Below are positions 42,371 through 50,609 of a stretch of DNA of 64,000 nucleotides, one piece after another. Positions within the stretch are counted from its first letter, which is position 1. Each line of letters begins with the position of its first letter. This DNA comes from Acidobacteriota bacterium. Lineage in GTDB: Bacteria > Acidobacteriota > Blastocatellia > Pyrinomonadales > Pyrinomonadaceae. The translations under genes and the position numbers were made by a program. The notes beneath the pieces are model-generated. The model did not search any database and was not told the origin of the DNA. It was given only the letters and a program-made list of their open reading frames with translations. The stretch is from positions 1,086,001 to 1,150,000 of the forward strand of contig QQUY01000001.1 in NCBI GenBank assembly GCA_003385635.1, in the 5' to 3' direction.

Positions 42371-42502
42371 AGCGGGTGAAACAGTCTTGGATAAAAGGAT
42401 TCCGTCGATCGATATCGATCAACACAAGGGTGGTACGGAATCCGCACCGACAAGGTTCGATCAATTTTTACCCCGCTTGGAAGCGACTCAGAGGCTCGTG
42501 AT

Positions 42503-42541
42503 ATAATTTTCGCGATCCAACACACCGGTATCTTAAGGAGA
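42503..42541 (+). promoter_or_regulatory. candidate -10 box and ribosome site for sucD
   Basis: TATAAT at 42503-42508 is 39 bp before the start; no -35 box at standard spacing was found (TTGGGA lies 20 bp upstream). AAGGAG ends at 42541, about 7 nt before a TTG codon, and decides that start. Confidence 0.45.
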
Positions 42542-42547
42542 TCTATT

Positions 42548-43435
42548 TTGAGCATTTTAGTCGACAAGGACACCCGTCTGGTCGTACAGGGGATCACAGG
42601 TAACGAGGGCACTTTCCACACCAGGCAGATGGTCGAGTACGGCACCAACGTGGTAGCCGGAGTGACCCCCGGAAAGGGCGGAACGACCCACGAAGGGATT
42701 CCCGTTTTTAATACAGTTGAAGAAGCAGTAATGGAAACCGGCGCGAACGCGTCTGTGATCTATGTGCCGCCGCCGTTTGCCGCAGACGCGATAATGGAAG
42801 CTGCAGACGCCGAGTTGCCTCTAGTGGTGGCGATAACTGAAGGAATTCCGGTTGCGGATATGGTCACGGCGAGGGATTTCCTGGCAGATCGGAACAAGAC
42901 CACGCTTGTCGGTCCGAATTGCCCGGGAGTCATTTCGCCCGGTAAATGCAAGATCGGGATCATGCCCGGCCACATCCACAAGGAAGGCCGGATCGGCGTC
43001 GTTTCTAGATCCGGAACGCTTACGTATGAAGCCGTGGGACAGCTTACGGCACTTGGGCTCGGTCAGTCTTCGGCGTTAGGTATCGGTGGAGACCCGATAA
43101 TCGGCACGACTCATACCGACGCGTTGAGGCTGTTTGAAGCGGATGATGAAACGGATGCGATAGTGATGATCGGCGAGATCGGCGGAACGGCCGAGGAAGA
43201 TGCTGCGGCTTTCGCAAAAGAAAATGTGAAAAAGCCGATCGTGGCGTTCATAGCCGGACAGACCGCGCCTCCGGGAAGGCGAATGGGCCACGCCGGTGCG
43301 ATCATCTCCGGCGGAAAGGGAACTGCCGCGGCGAAGATGGAGGCCCTCCGAGAGGCCGGCATCCGGGTCGTCGAATCCCCGGCTGATATCGGAAAGGCGA
43401 CGCAGGAGGCGCTTGCAAGCGGCAAAGCCGCTTGA
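42548..43435 (+). CDS. sucD: succinyl-CoA synthetase alpha subunit (TTG start)
   Basis: Alpha subunit of succinate-CoA ligase of the TCA cycle. It carries the CoA site ([34 protein letters not shown]) and the phospho-His248 in [10 protein letters not shown]. The 295-residue length is typical. The start is TTG at 42548, supported by AAGGAG about 7 nt upstream and by the conserved [16 protein letters not shown]-terminus. The beta subunit gene is not adjacent here, which is unusual because sucC and sucD generally form an operon. The sequence after the stop passes directly into 7-bp repeats. Confidence 0.95.
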   Translation: MSILVDKDTRLVVQGITGNEGTFHTRQMVEYGTNVVAGVTPGKGGTTHEGIPVFNTVEEAVMETGANASVIYVPPPFAADAIMEAADAELPLVVAITEGIPVADMVTARDFLADRNKTTLVGPNCPGVISPGKCKIGIMPGHIHKEGRIGVVSRSGTLTYEAVGQLTALGLGQSSALGIGGDPIIGTTHTDALRLFEADDETDAIVMIGEIGGTAEEDAAAFAKENVKKPIVAFIAGQTAPPGRRMGHAGAIISGGKGTAAAKMEALREAGIRVVESPADIGKATQEALASGKAA

Positions 43436-43439
43436 TCAT

Positions 43440-43640
43440 GTGTCAGGGATTAAGGATCAGGTATCAATGTCTCGAACCTTTCCACGTCGTAGATTCTTTG
43501 ATTATCGTGGCGAATACGTCGGAAGAGGCATGACCTTCGACAAATGGTCCTTTTGACCTGAACCGTGCAACTTGATACGTGAATCATGACGCACGCCACA
43601 TGATCCTTGAAACGTGATACCTGACCAATGAACAGCTTCT
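43440..43640. repeat. 7-bp repeat region reaching the thioesterase start codon
   Basis: Degenerate heptamers of the TGATCCT / TGAAACG / TGATACC / TGACCAA type lie mainly at 43440-43470 and 43570-43640. TGATACC TGACCAA TGAACAG continues in phase across the ATG at 43628. Confidence 0.65.
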
Positions 43641-44011
43641 CCCACACTTTCACGGTCAAGGCTTCTGATCTGGATGAGCAGGGGCACGTGAACAACGTGA
43701 CCTATCTGCAATGGGTGCAGGAAGTGGCGGTCGCTCATTGGCTGGAAGTTTCAAGCAAGGAGATCAGGGACAAGTACACCTGGGTAGTTACGCGCCACGA
43801 GATAGATTACAAAAGACAGGCATTCGAGGGCGACGAGATAAAGGCCAGGACCTGGGTCGGTTCCAGAACGAAAGTGACGTGGGACCGGCACACTCAGATC
43901 AGGCGAGGTGAGCAACTTCTGACAGAAGCCAGGACCGTGTGGTGCCTTATCGATCGCCTTAACAGGCGACCGACCCGCATATCAAGTGCGATCGAGGGAT
44001 TACTTTCATAG
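43628..44011 (+). CDS. 4HBT-family (YbgC/FadM-like) acyl-CoA thioesterase
   Basis: A 127-residue hotdog-fold thioesterase. ASDLDEQGHVNNVTYLQWVQ is the catalytic 4-hydroxybenzoyl-CoA thioesterase signature, with Asp near residue 14 and the GHVNN turn. The hydrolase would free acids from acyl-CoA in the cytoplasm; the chain length is unknown. There is no clear Shine-Dalgarno sequence, because the upstream DNA is a heptamer tract. It lies between sucD and ndk on the same strand. Confidence 0.88.
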   Translation: MNSFSHTFTVKASDLDEQGHVNNVTYLQWVQEVAVAHWLEVSSKEIRDKYTWVVTRHEIDYKRQAFEGDEIKARTWVGSRTKVTWDRHTQIRRGEQLLTEARTVWCLIDRLNRRPTRISSAIEGLLS

Positions 44012-44083
44012 AAACAGACCGATTACCTATCAGACAAATAACGAGGGAAAGTGCGGCAATCGATTGCCGCTAAATAGTATAAA

Positions 44084-44500
44084 ATGAGCAACTTAACATT
44101 CGGAATCATCAAACCGGACGCCGTAAGGAAAGGCGTCCAAGGCGCAATTATCCAGAGAATTCTCGATGACGGGTTCAAGATCCGCGGACTAAAGCTGATC
44201 CACCAGACCCGAAAACACGCCGAGGGCTTCTATGAGGTTCACAAGGAAAGGCCTTTCTTTGGGGATCTTACAGAGTTCATGTCGAGTGGGCCTTGTGTCG
44301 TAATGGTGCTCGAGAAGGAAAATGCGGTTCCTGCCTGGCGCACGCTGATGGGCGCTACGAACCCTGAAGAAGCGGATGAAGGTACATTGCGCAGGGAGTT
44401 TGCGTCTTCGATCGGTGAAAACGCCGTACACGGATCCGATTCCGAGGAGAACGCGGCTATCGAGATCGCGTATTTCTTCAGCAAACTTGAATTAGTTTAG
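44084..44500 (+). CDS. ndk: nucleoside diphosphate kinase
   Basis: A 138-residue enzyme that moves the terminal phosphate between nucleoside triphosphates and diphosphates. [12 protein letters not shown] is the N-terminal motif and ENAVHGSDS holds the phosphorylated His116. All usual active-site residues seem present. It begins 72 bp after the thioesterase stop; the segment TAGTATAAA before the ATG is AT-rich. It stands as a single gene with the zinc-ribbon gene 81 bp downstream. Confidence 0.97.
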   Translation: MSNLTFGIIKPDAVRKGVQGAIIQRILDDGFKIRGLKLIHQTRKHAEGFYEVHKERPFFGDLTEFMSSGPCVVMVLEKENAVPAWRTLMGATNPEEADEGTLRREFASSIGENAVHGSDSEENAAIEIAYFFSKLELV

Positions 44501-44581
44501 TCTTAACGCTATAAACTTCGCAGATAGCGGGGTCGGCCCGTTATCTGCTTTCAAAAACTCAAACCTCAGGTACTCAACGCC

Positions 44582-45748
44582 ATGAAAAAATGCCCGAACT
44601 GCCAGAATACTTATGATGACAGCCTGAAGTTCTGTCAGAAAGACGGAACTCCACTGGTTGCCGTGGCGGAAGACACCCCGGAAGAGAATCCTTTTAAGAC
44701 CACTGTGGCGAAGAAGGAAGACTTGCCGGTTCCTCCCGAGGAAAAGAAACCTGAGCCTGAAGAAGAAGTAGACCCGTTCAAGACCATGGTGGCGGGAACG
44801 AAAATGCCTCCGCCAAAAGAGGACGATGTTCTTGAAGTTCCAGACAAGCCTGTAGATCCGATGGCGACCATGGTTACCGGGCAGGGAACTTCCGGGAATA
44901 TCGAGATCGATGTACCTGAGGAAGAGAAGCCTGTCGAGCCTGAAGCCCCGAAAGCGCCCGAGCCTTCCGCTCCGAAAGTTGAGGCTAGACCAGAGCCACC
45001 AAAGGCTCCGGAACCGCCCCAGCCGCCGGCAGCAAAGCAAGAGCCTGTTCCACCTCCGCCTCCTCCGGCGGCCAAACCGGAACCGCCCAAGCCACCTGAA
45101 CCGAGACCCGCGCCCCCGGCACCTCCAGCTCAGGAAAGGCCTGAGTCGCCTGAACCGCCAAAACCGCCTCCTCCGGCTCAGGAAAAACCGGCATCGCCGA
45201 TACCGTCTCCGTTTGAGGAATCTATGCCGCCCGGTTTTCAGGCGCCTGAAACACCTCCCTTCGACGCTCCAGAGAGCCCGGTAGAAGCGGAACGGTCCGC
45301 TCCTCCCGAGCCGGAGCCAAAGCCGGAGAAGAAGCCCTCTCCTGAACCACTCCCGAGCGATTTTGCAGATGTGAAGGATTCGGATATAGAGCCGGCAGTA
45401 ATTGAAGGTTCAGCGCCTGTTCCCAGCTTTGGCCAGGATCTGCAGTCGGGCGATTCCGAGCCTCCCGCTGCGGCGGAAGGCGAGAGCCTCAACCAGACGT
45501 TGGCTTATATTTCGCTTGGTCTCGGAATTGTGGGACTGCCCTGCTGCGGCCTTATCATCCCGAGCATCGCGGCGGTGATAACCGGATTCATGGCAAGAGG
45601 CAACATCAGCAAGGACCCGAGCCAGTATGGCGGAGGGACGTTTGCATTGATCGGCATAATTCTTGGACTGATCGGCGCGATAGGAGGAATCGTCCTGCTA
45701 ATCGTTCAGATATTCTTTGGTGCGCTCGGAAGTATCCCGAACTTCTAG
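44582..45748 (+). CDS. zinc-ribbon, Pro/Glu-rich protein with C-terminal DUF4190-like membrane domain
   Basis: A 388-residue protein in three parts. Residues 1-24 are a zinc ribbon (CPNCQNTYDDSLKFCQKDG). Residues about 30-295 are a Pro/Glu/Ala-rich disordered linker with PPPPPP and KPEPPKPPEP runs and short repeats of DPFKTMVAG / NPFKTTVA / DPMATMVTG, which look like FHA-type phosphothreonine targets. The C-terminus has a DUF4190-like membrane region with two or three spans (LAYISLGLGIVGLPCCGLIIP and FALIGIILGLIGAIGGIVLL). The design suggests a membrane scaffold phosphorylated by Ser/Thr kinases; this is inference. A terminator-like hairpin follows. Confidence 0.82.
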   Translation: MKKCPNCQNTYDDSLKFCQKDGTPLVAVAEDTPEENPFKTTVAKKEDLPVPPEEKKPEPEEEVDPFKTMVAGTKMPPPKEDDVLEVPDKPVDPMATMVTGQGTSGNIEIDVPEEEKPVEPEAPKAPEPSAPKVEARPEPPKAPEPPQPPAAKQEPVPPPPPPAAKPEPPKPPEPRPAPPAPPAQERPESPEPPKPPPPAQEKPASPIPSPFEESMPPGFQAPETPPFDAPESPVEAERSAPPEPEPKPEKKPSPEPLPSDFADVKDSDIEPAVIEGSAPVPSFGQDLQSGDSEPPAAAEGESLNQTLAYISLGLGIVGLPCCGLIIPSIAAVITGFMARGNISKDPSQYGGGTFALIGIILGLIGAIGGIVLLIVQIFFGALGSIPNF

Positions 45749-45773
45749 ATCGGTCAGACAGATGATTGTTTTC

Positions 45774-45801
45774 GCCCGTCCGCGTTTGCACTCGGACGGG
45801 C
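45774..45801 (+). terminator. terminator-like hairpin between zinc-ribbon gene and nuoI
   Basis: GCCCGTCCG pairs with CGGACGGGC (9-bp stem) with a 10-nt loop. The T-run after it is poor (TTACC). Confidence 0.5.
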
Positions 45802-45816
45802 TTACCACGATATAAT
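45786..45816 (+). promoter_or_regulatory. candidate promoter for nuoI
   Basis: TTGCAC at 45786-45791 and TATAAT at 45811-45816 with a 19-bp spacer, 31 bp before the nuoI ATG. It overlaps the hairpin above. Confidence 0.35.
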
Positions 45817-45846
45817 CACCTTTTAATCCGCAAGCGGGAGCCTTTT

Positions 45847-46377
45847 ATGTCAATCATCAGCGACGTTCTTGAGTCGGCTAAGGCCGTGGTTCTGGGTATG
45901 AAGACCACGTTGTCCAACATCCCCCGGGAGAAGTGGACGGTTCAGTATCCGGATGTCCCGGTTACTGTTCAGCCCAGGTACAGGGGGCAACATCTGCTCC
46001 ATGTTGATGAGAACGGAAAGGAAAAATGCGTGGCGTGCTACCTGTGCGCCGCAGCTTGCCCCTCCGACTGTATTTATATCGAGGCGATCGACGATCCGAG
46101 GCCATACGACGAAAGGGTAGGAAGGGATGAGCGTTACGCAAAGGTGTACAACATCGATTACGGACGCTGTATTTTCTGCGGGTATTGCGTGGAAGCCTGC
46201 CCCAAGGACGCGATAACCCACGGATACAACTTCGAACTCTCTGTATATAACCGAGCTGACCTTTTGAAGACCAAAGAAGACCTTCTGATCACAAAACAGA
46301 AGCAGTCGAGCAACTACAGGGTCGCTCTTTCTTCCGAGGACGTGGACTCCGAGTTCAAGGAAGTAAAAAGACGGTGA
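45847..46377 (+). CDS. nuoI: NADH-quinone oxidoreductase subunit I (2x[4Fe-4S])
   Basis: A 176-residue ferredoxin-like subunit that passes electrons between iron-sulfur clusters in the peripheral arm of complex I. Two CxxCxxCxxxCP motifs are seen: Cys61/64/67/71 (CVACYLCAAACP) and Cys108/111/114/118 (CIFCGYCVEACP). The start at 45847 has GGGAG 8 nt upstream; a longer frame from 45766 is not needed. None of the other nuo genes is present nearby, so it is either a detached single gene of complex I or a second copy. Cytoplasmic face of the inner membrane. Confidence 0.92.
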   Translation: MSIISDVLESAKAVVLGMKTTLSNIPREKWTVQYPDVPVTVQPRYRGQHLLHVDENGKEKCVACYLCAAACPSDCIYIEAIDDPRPYDERVGRDERYAKVYNIDYGRCIFCGYCVEACPKDAITHGYNFELSVYNRADLLKTKEDLLITKQKQSSNYRVALSSEDVDSEFKEVKRR

Positions 46378-46424
46378 CCTTTCTTATTGCCACCCGATCC
46401 TCCGGGTGAGAACGAGCCTGACAA

Positions 46425-47066
46425 GTGACCGACCACGTTTTTCCGCCGACCGGAAAGGGCAGGGTGTTCGAGACCTATGCGATCTGCCTTCGGGAGTTCG
46501 CCGGTCTTAGAGATGCTCGGCACCGCCTTGATCCGTTCAAACTTGCGCAATACGCCAACCTACTTGTAGCTGACTTTGAGTTGGTAAAGCCCCTTCTGAC
46601 TGAAGAAACGCTAGGCCAGCTGGTCGGCGCGGGAAAGGACTCGTGGTCGGGAGGGGCCTGCTCTCAACCGCTGCCGGACGGCAGAAAGCTGATCATCCTC
46701 AATCCTACCCACGGGAAGAACAGGCAGAACGCCACCTTGATGGAGGAGATCTGCCACGTTTTTCTAGGGCACAAACCCAGCCGCCTGGCGTTTCGGGAAA
46801 ACGGCACTGACTCAAATTTGAAGGCGCGCGATTACAACGCCGAAATCGAAGAGCAGGCCTACTCGGTCGGGGCAGCCGCTTTGGTTCCCTACGAATCGTT
46901 GCGGGAATTCGTTATCAGAGGACGAACTTCCAGACAGATCGCCAGACATTTTGATGTAAGCCGCCAGCTTGTCGAATACAGGATCAAGGTCTCCAAGCTT
47001 TGGAAGGATTACCTTTCTGTTCAGGGCGACGGCAGGCCCGCCCGCCGTAAATCGGTACGATTATGA
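46425..47066 (+). CDS. IrrE/ImmA-like (DUF955-related) protein with altered zinc motif
   Basis: A 213-residue protein. ATLMEEICHVFLGH (103-116) aligns with the ImmA/IrrE motif HExxHxxLGH, but the first His is Glu107 (EEICH), so normal HExxH zinc binding is lost or changed. A C-terminal helix-turn-helix-like segment (RTSRQIARHFDVSRQLVEYRIKV, about 167-190) follows. The start is GTG at 46425. Its last codons overlap the next gene as ATGA, giving translational coupling with a phosphatase that likely belongs to a stress-response pathway. It may bind, rather than cleave, a regulator. Confidence 0.75.
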   Translation: MTDHVFPPTGKGRVFETYAICLREFAGLRDARHRLDPFKLAQYANLLVADFELVKPLLTEETLGQLVGAGKDSWSGGACSQPLPDGRKLIILNPTHGKNRQNATLMEEICHVFLGHKPSRLAFRENGTDSNLKARDYNAEIEEQAYSVGAAALVPYESLREFVIRGRTSRQIARHFDVSRQLVEYRIKVSKLWKDYLSVQGDGRPARRKSVRL

Positions 47067-48370
47067 ACAAAGATCAGATCGTCGAGAGGATTCACACTAG
47101 TTCATCGCCGGACCCGGACCTGAGCGTCGTCGACAAGCTGCGGATGCTTCTCGACATCACCAAGAAGATCAGTCAGTCGCTTGATCTTGAAGAGGTCTTG
47201 AAACTTGTAATGGACACCCTCGGTTCGTTGATCAGGTTCGACGCCGCAGGGATCTATTTGCTGGAAGCCGTCGATGTGGATGGAGAGGAACAGTACGTCT
47301 TCAAATCGAAAGTCATCCGTGGCTACCGGATCAGCTTTGATTTGGTTGAGCCAAGACTCAAACTCGGCGAGGGGTTCATAGGCCACGTCGCTCAGACCGG
47401 TGAGCCGCTTATCTCACCGGATGTCTCGGCTGATGACCGGTACTTTCCCGCTCGCAAGCGTACGAAGTCCGAGATGGTCGCCCCGATCATCTCGAACGAT
47501 GAGGTGATCGGAGTATTCGATCTCGAAAGCGATCAACCCGGGGCGTATTCGATTGATGATCTGGCCATTCTCCAACTTCTCGCTTCTCAGGTCGCGATCA
47601 TCATTGAAAAGGTTCAGCTTCATGAGCAGCTGGTCGAAAAGCGAAGACTGCAGGCCCAGCTTGAGATCGCCAGAGAGGTCCAGCTTGAACTTCTGCCCGA
47701 CAATGATCCTGATTTCCCCGGATTCGACATCAGCGCGTACATATTTCCCACTGAAGAGGTGTCTGGCGATTACTATGACTGGGTGCGTATCTTTGACGAC
47801 CAGGTTGCGTTGATCGTCGCCGATGCAGTGGGGAAAGGGATTCCAGCCGCTTTGCTAATGTCATTCCTTAGAGCGGCATTGCGGGCAGGTGTACAGATCG
47901 GGTATGCGCCACAGGTGGCTTTCGCAAAGGTCGGAAACCTGCTTTGGGATTCGGTTGAAGACCACCAATTCATTACGGCCATATACGGGATTCTCGATTC
48001 CACCAACCGCACCTTTGTCTATTCCAATGCCGGGCATAACCCGCCGCTCCTGATCAAGCCGAACGGCGACTACAAATACGTCGAGTTCGGGGACCTCCCA
48101 CTTGGAATGTTCCGTGAATCGCGTTACCACCAGCACTACATTAGGCTTGAGAAAGGCGATGTACTGGTGCTTTACACAGACGGCATCATTGAGTCCGAGG
48201 ACGATTCGGGCGAGCAATACGGTAACGAAAGATTTGCGAGGAGGATCATCGAGGGAGCGGACCTTCCGGCGCGGGACCTGATCCAGTTTGTAAGGGACGG
48301 CCTTTCGGAGTTTGCACAAAGCGATTTTCTCGATGATGACGGCACGCTATTCGTCATCAAGGCGATCTGA
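47063..48370 (+). CDS. GAF-domain PP2C/SpoIIE-type (RsbU-like) serine phosphatase
   Basis: A 435-residue protein. A GAF domain (about 38-190, VLKLVMDTLGSLIRFDAAGIYLLE... GEGFIGHVAQTGEPLISPDV) is followed by a linker helix and a SpoIIE/RsbU phosphatase domain (about 215-435). Metal-binding motifs are intact: EVSGDYYDW, VADAVGKGIPAALLM, SNAGHNPPLL, LYTDGIIES. Such enzymes dephosphorylate anti-anti-sigma factors in partner-switching systems, activated through GAF. No STAS or RsbW partner is nearby. It overlaps the IrrE-like gene by 4 bp. A hairpin follows at 48400. Confidence 0.9.
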   Translation: MNKDQIVERIHTSSSPDPDLSVVDKLRMLLDITKKISQSLDLEEVLKLVMDTLGSLIRFDAAGIYLLEAVDVDGEEQYVFKSKVIRGYRISFDLVEPRLKLGEGFIGHVAQTGEPLISPDVSADDRYFPARKRTKSEMVAPIISNDEVIGVFDLESDQPGAYSIDDLAILQLLASQVAIIIEKVQLHEQLVEKRRLQAQLEIAREVQLELLPDNDPDFPGFDISAYIFPTEEVSGDYYDWVRIFDDQVALIVADAVGKGIPAALLMSFLRAALRAGVQIGYAPQVAFAKVGNLLWDSVEDHQFITAIYGILDSTNRTFVYSNAGHNPPLLIKPNGDYKYVEFGDLPLGMFRESRYHQHYIRLEKGDVLVLYTDGIIESEDDSGEQYGNERFARRIIEGADLPARDLIQFVRDGLSEFAQSDFLDDDGTLFVIKAI

Positions 48371-48399
48371 TCGGATAGCAACCGGGTGAAAAACCAAAG

Positions 48400-48435
48400 A
48401 ACGCGGAAGCCGGCACTTGACCGACCTTCCGCGTT
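48400..48435. terminator. hairpin between convergent genes
   Basis: A 10-bp stem (AACGCGGAAG with CTTCCGCGTT). On the reverse strand it is followed by a T-rich stretch (CTTTGGTTTTTC), so it fits best as a terminator for the small gene at 48459. Confidence 0.6.
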
Positions 48436-48458
48436 CCTCAGTTGTTGTGAACTTGTAC

Positions 48459-48716
48459 TTAATGAGTTCCGGCAGTGGTCTCGTCCGTATCGCCACCGGG
48501 CACAAGCGGCGCCCTGTAATCTCCAAAGTTCATCTGTCTTCGGCCGCGATCAAAAGCGTAGATCGAAAATCCGTATGCATCGAGTGAATCGGCCAACTCA
48601 GCGGAACTCGGGATGTAAACCGATTGAGCGAAGCCGAACTCGGACCTGATCTCAAGGAGGCGTTCGATGACCTCCAGGGGTGCGAAACATTGCACTGGGT
48701 CTTTGTAAGTTGCCAT
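48459..48716 (-). CDS. small hypothetical protein
   Basis: An 85-residue ORF (MATYKDPVQCFAPLEVIERLLEIRSEFGFAQSVYIP...). It is hydrophilic, without membrane or export signals. The internal ATG at 48716 is preferred over the frame's first start at 48953, because the extra 79 codons look non-coding and would cover the whole promoter region of the FecR gene. No family is recognised. Confidence 0.6.
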   Translation of the reverse strand: MATYKDPVQCFAPLEVIERLLEIRSEFGFAQSVYIPSSAELADSLDAYGFSIYAFDRGRRQMNFGDYRAPLVPGGDTDETTAGTH

Positions 48717-49002
48717 GTGTCTGAAGCCCGTCTGTTTGGGTAAGCTCTCTGAACGGACGGCGTTGAGATTTGATATTCGGTGCAAAGGTTGTTCACGGAT
48801 TCCAGGTTGGCAACTATCTTTGGTCCCGGGAATACAAAACGGTGTTGTCGGATTTAACGAAACAAGGTTTGTCGAACGTTTGTTCCACGCGGACCGCACA
48901 AATAGGTTGTATTTTGGGTAAAATCCAAATACTATATTTGCGATGACCATCAACCCAGTAAAGTCTTTCCCCGAACTAACATCATTGATGAGGAGAGATA
49001 CT

Positions 49003-50220
49003 ATGAAAAGCCGGATTTACCCGATCGCCGGGATGCTTTTGCTTGTATTTTCAATGGCTGCCGGCATTTCCGCACAGGATGACCGGACAGCGACCCTGGC
49101 TGCCGGAGACCTTTACGTGATCTCCGCAAAAGCCGGCGGCATAAACTATGTGGAGGGTACTTCTGTCGCCATTCGCGCCGATGGTTCGAGTGGCAGGATC
49201 GTCAAAGGCGATGAGCTTGACGCAGGCGATGTCGTTGAGACCGGAAGCGATTCCCGTGTAGAGATCTTGCTGAACCCGGGATCATTTGCCCGGCTCGATC
49301 GAAATACGCGATTCGAACTGGCCACGACGGATCTCAATGATCTTCGACTGAATGTGCTCAAAGGAAGTGCGATCTTCGAAGTATTCGCGAGCGATGATTT
49401 CAAAGTCACGGTTGTTACGCCGAAGACCGAGATCTTTCTTGTGAAGTCCGGTGTTTACAGAGTCGATGTTGATGGCGAAGGCATTGCCACGCTGGAGGTT
49501 TGGCGAGGAAGGGCCGAGACTGCTGAAGATGCGGACGATACCTTGAAGAAAGGTAGGACCGCAACGCTCGACGGTGGTGAGGTTGAAGTAGCCAAATTCG
49601 ATCGCGGCGACAAAGACGATTTTGAAAGGTGGTCTCGAGACCGGGCCGAATTGATCGCAAAAGCGAACAAACGGCTCAAGGCAAAGATGCTTGAGCCTTC
49701 ACTGCTTACGGGATTTCGTTCGAATGTTTGGGATTGCTGGCAGTCGGTCGGGCTTTGGGTCTACAACCCGCAGTATCGAATCTACAGCTTCCTGCCTTTC
49801 GGTCATGGCTGGAGGTCGCCTTACGGATTCGGTATTCGCACAGCGACTTCTATCTGCTACTACCCCGACTATTTCTACGGACGCCCCTACGGCCGCATTT
49901 ATGGCGGAGGCGGAAGAGGCCATCAGCCGCCTAGAAATGACAATCCCGGAACGAATCCAGGCACCAAGCCGGTACCCGCAGAGAATCTAGCCCGCGGTAG
50001 AAACACAACGACACCTCCGTTCCGCCGAATGCAGCAGTCAGGCGGAGTCGAGGTTAGCAGACGCACGTCATTCCCCAGCTCAAGTGGGGGCCTGCCGCCG
50101 CTCGGAGGATCTTCTGGAAGTAGTTCGGGCAGTTCCGGCAGTTCAAGCAGGGCGACCACACCGACTTCATCATCGCCCGGCAAATCTGAACCAAGCGGCA
50201 AGGGCCGTGGCGACAACTAA
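49003..50220 (+). CDS. secreted FecR-domain protein with Gly/Ser-rich tail
   Basis: A 405-residue exported protein. Signal peptide MKSRIYPIAGMLLLVFSMAAGISAQ; a FecR-type beta domain (about 45-200: GTSVAIRADG... KGDELDAGDVVETGSDSRVEILLNPGSFARLDRNTRFEL... VVTPKTEIFLVKSGVYRVDV); a WD-like aromatic middle (VWDCWQSVGLWVYNPQYRIYSFLPFGHGWRSPYGFG); then a Gly/Tyr and Ser/Gly/Pro-rich tail. The start has GAGGAGAG upstream and is 20 codons inside a longer frame. No sigma factor or TonB receptor is adjacent, so it is not a classic FecR regulator; the domain may act as a structural or peptidoglycan-associated part. A strong terminator follows. Confidence 0.82.
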   Translation: MKSRIYPIAGMLLLVFSMAAGISAQDDRTATLAAGDLYVISAKAGGINYVEGTSVAIRADGSSGRIVKGDELDAGDVVETGSDSRVEILLNPGSFARLDRNTRFELATTDLNDLRLNVLKGSAIFEVFASDDFKVTVVTPKTEIFLVKSGVYRVDVDGEGIATLEVWRGRAETAEDADDTLKKGRTATLDGGEVEVAKFDRGDKDDFERWSRDRAELIAKANKRLKAKMLEPSLLTGFRSNVWDCWQSVGLWVYNPQYRIYSFLPFGHGWRSPYGFGIRTATSICYYPDYFYGRPYGRIYGGGGRGHQPPRNDNPGTNPGTKPVPAENLARGRNTTTPPFRRMQQSGGVEVSRRTSFPSSSGGLPPLGGSSGSSSGSSGSSSRATTPTSSSPGKSEPSGKGRGDN

Positions 50221-50247
50221 CGCGCCTACATTATTTTGCTAGATCTG

Positions 50248-50277
50248 AAAGGCTGTCTGAAAAGGCAGCCTTTTTTT
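50248..50277 (+). terminator. intrinsic terminator after FecR-domain gene
   Basis: An 11-bp stem (50248-50258 with 50263-50273, one G-U pair), 4-nt loop and T-run to 50277, 28 bp beyond the stop codon. Confidence 0.9.
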
Positions 50278-50609
50278 CGATCGGTTTTCTTGAGCTGGTC
50301 GTTCGGCTGAATCGGGTGCCCTGCTCCAAAATGGCGTATCTTAAGGAGCGGATCAATTCGTATCTCTCGGCCCCGTCAGGTGCAGTATGTCGGTGGCAAA
50401 GATTCGAAATTGAAGATTCCTGTTTCAGAAGGGCTGAATTCCTTATTGGCAGATTGCTCTCCTACCGGAGCCCGGTCCTTTCTTCGTGATTCGTCTCTAT
50501 AGACATATAGCTCCTGACGGCGCGGTAGAAATTCTACCTGGCAACTTGCAAAGGCCGGGTATCCGGAAAACACCGCACCGGGATCAGCGAACTTTTTATC
50601 AGGCCTCTC
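50278..50609. other. non-coding gap, no feature recognised
   Basis: About 330 bp between the convergent FecR-domain and CPBP protease genes. The short frames here have no coding features and no repeat tract was found. Confidence 0.45.

Noticed and set aside
44635..45194. Gly/Ser-rich reverse ORF opposite the zinc-ribbon gene
   Set aside because: A complement of Pro/Glu-rich codons; no start signal.
48717..48953. N-terminal extension of the small gene at 48459
   Set aside because: It would cover the upstream region of the FecR gene and has no coding character; a good internal ATG exists.
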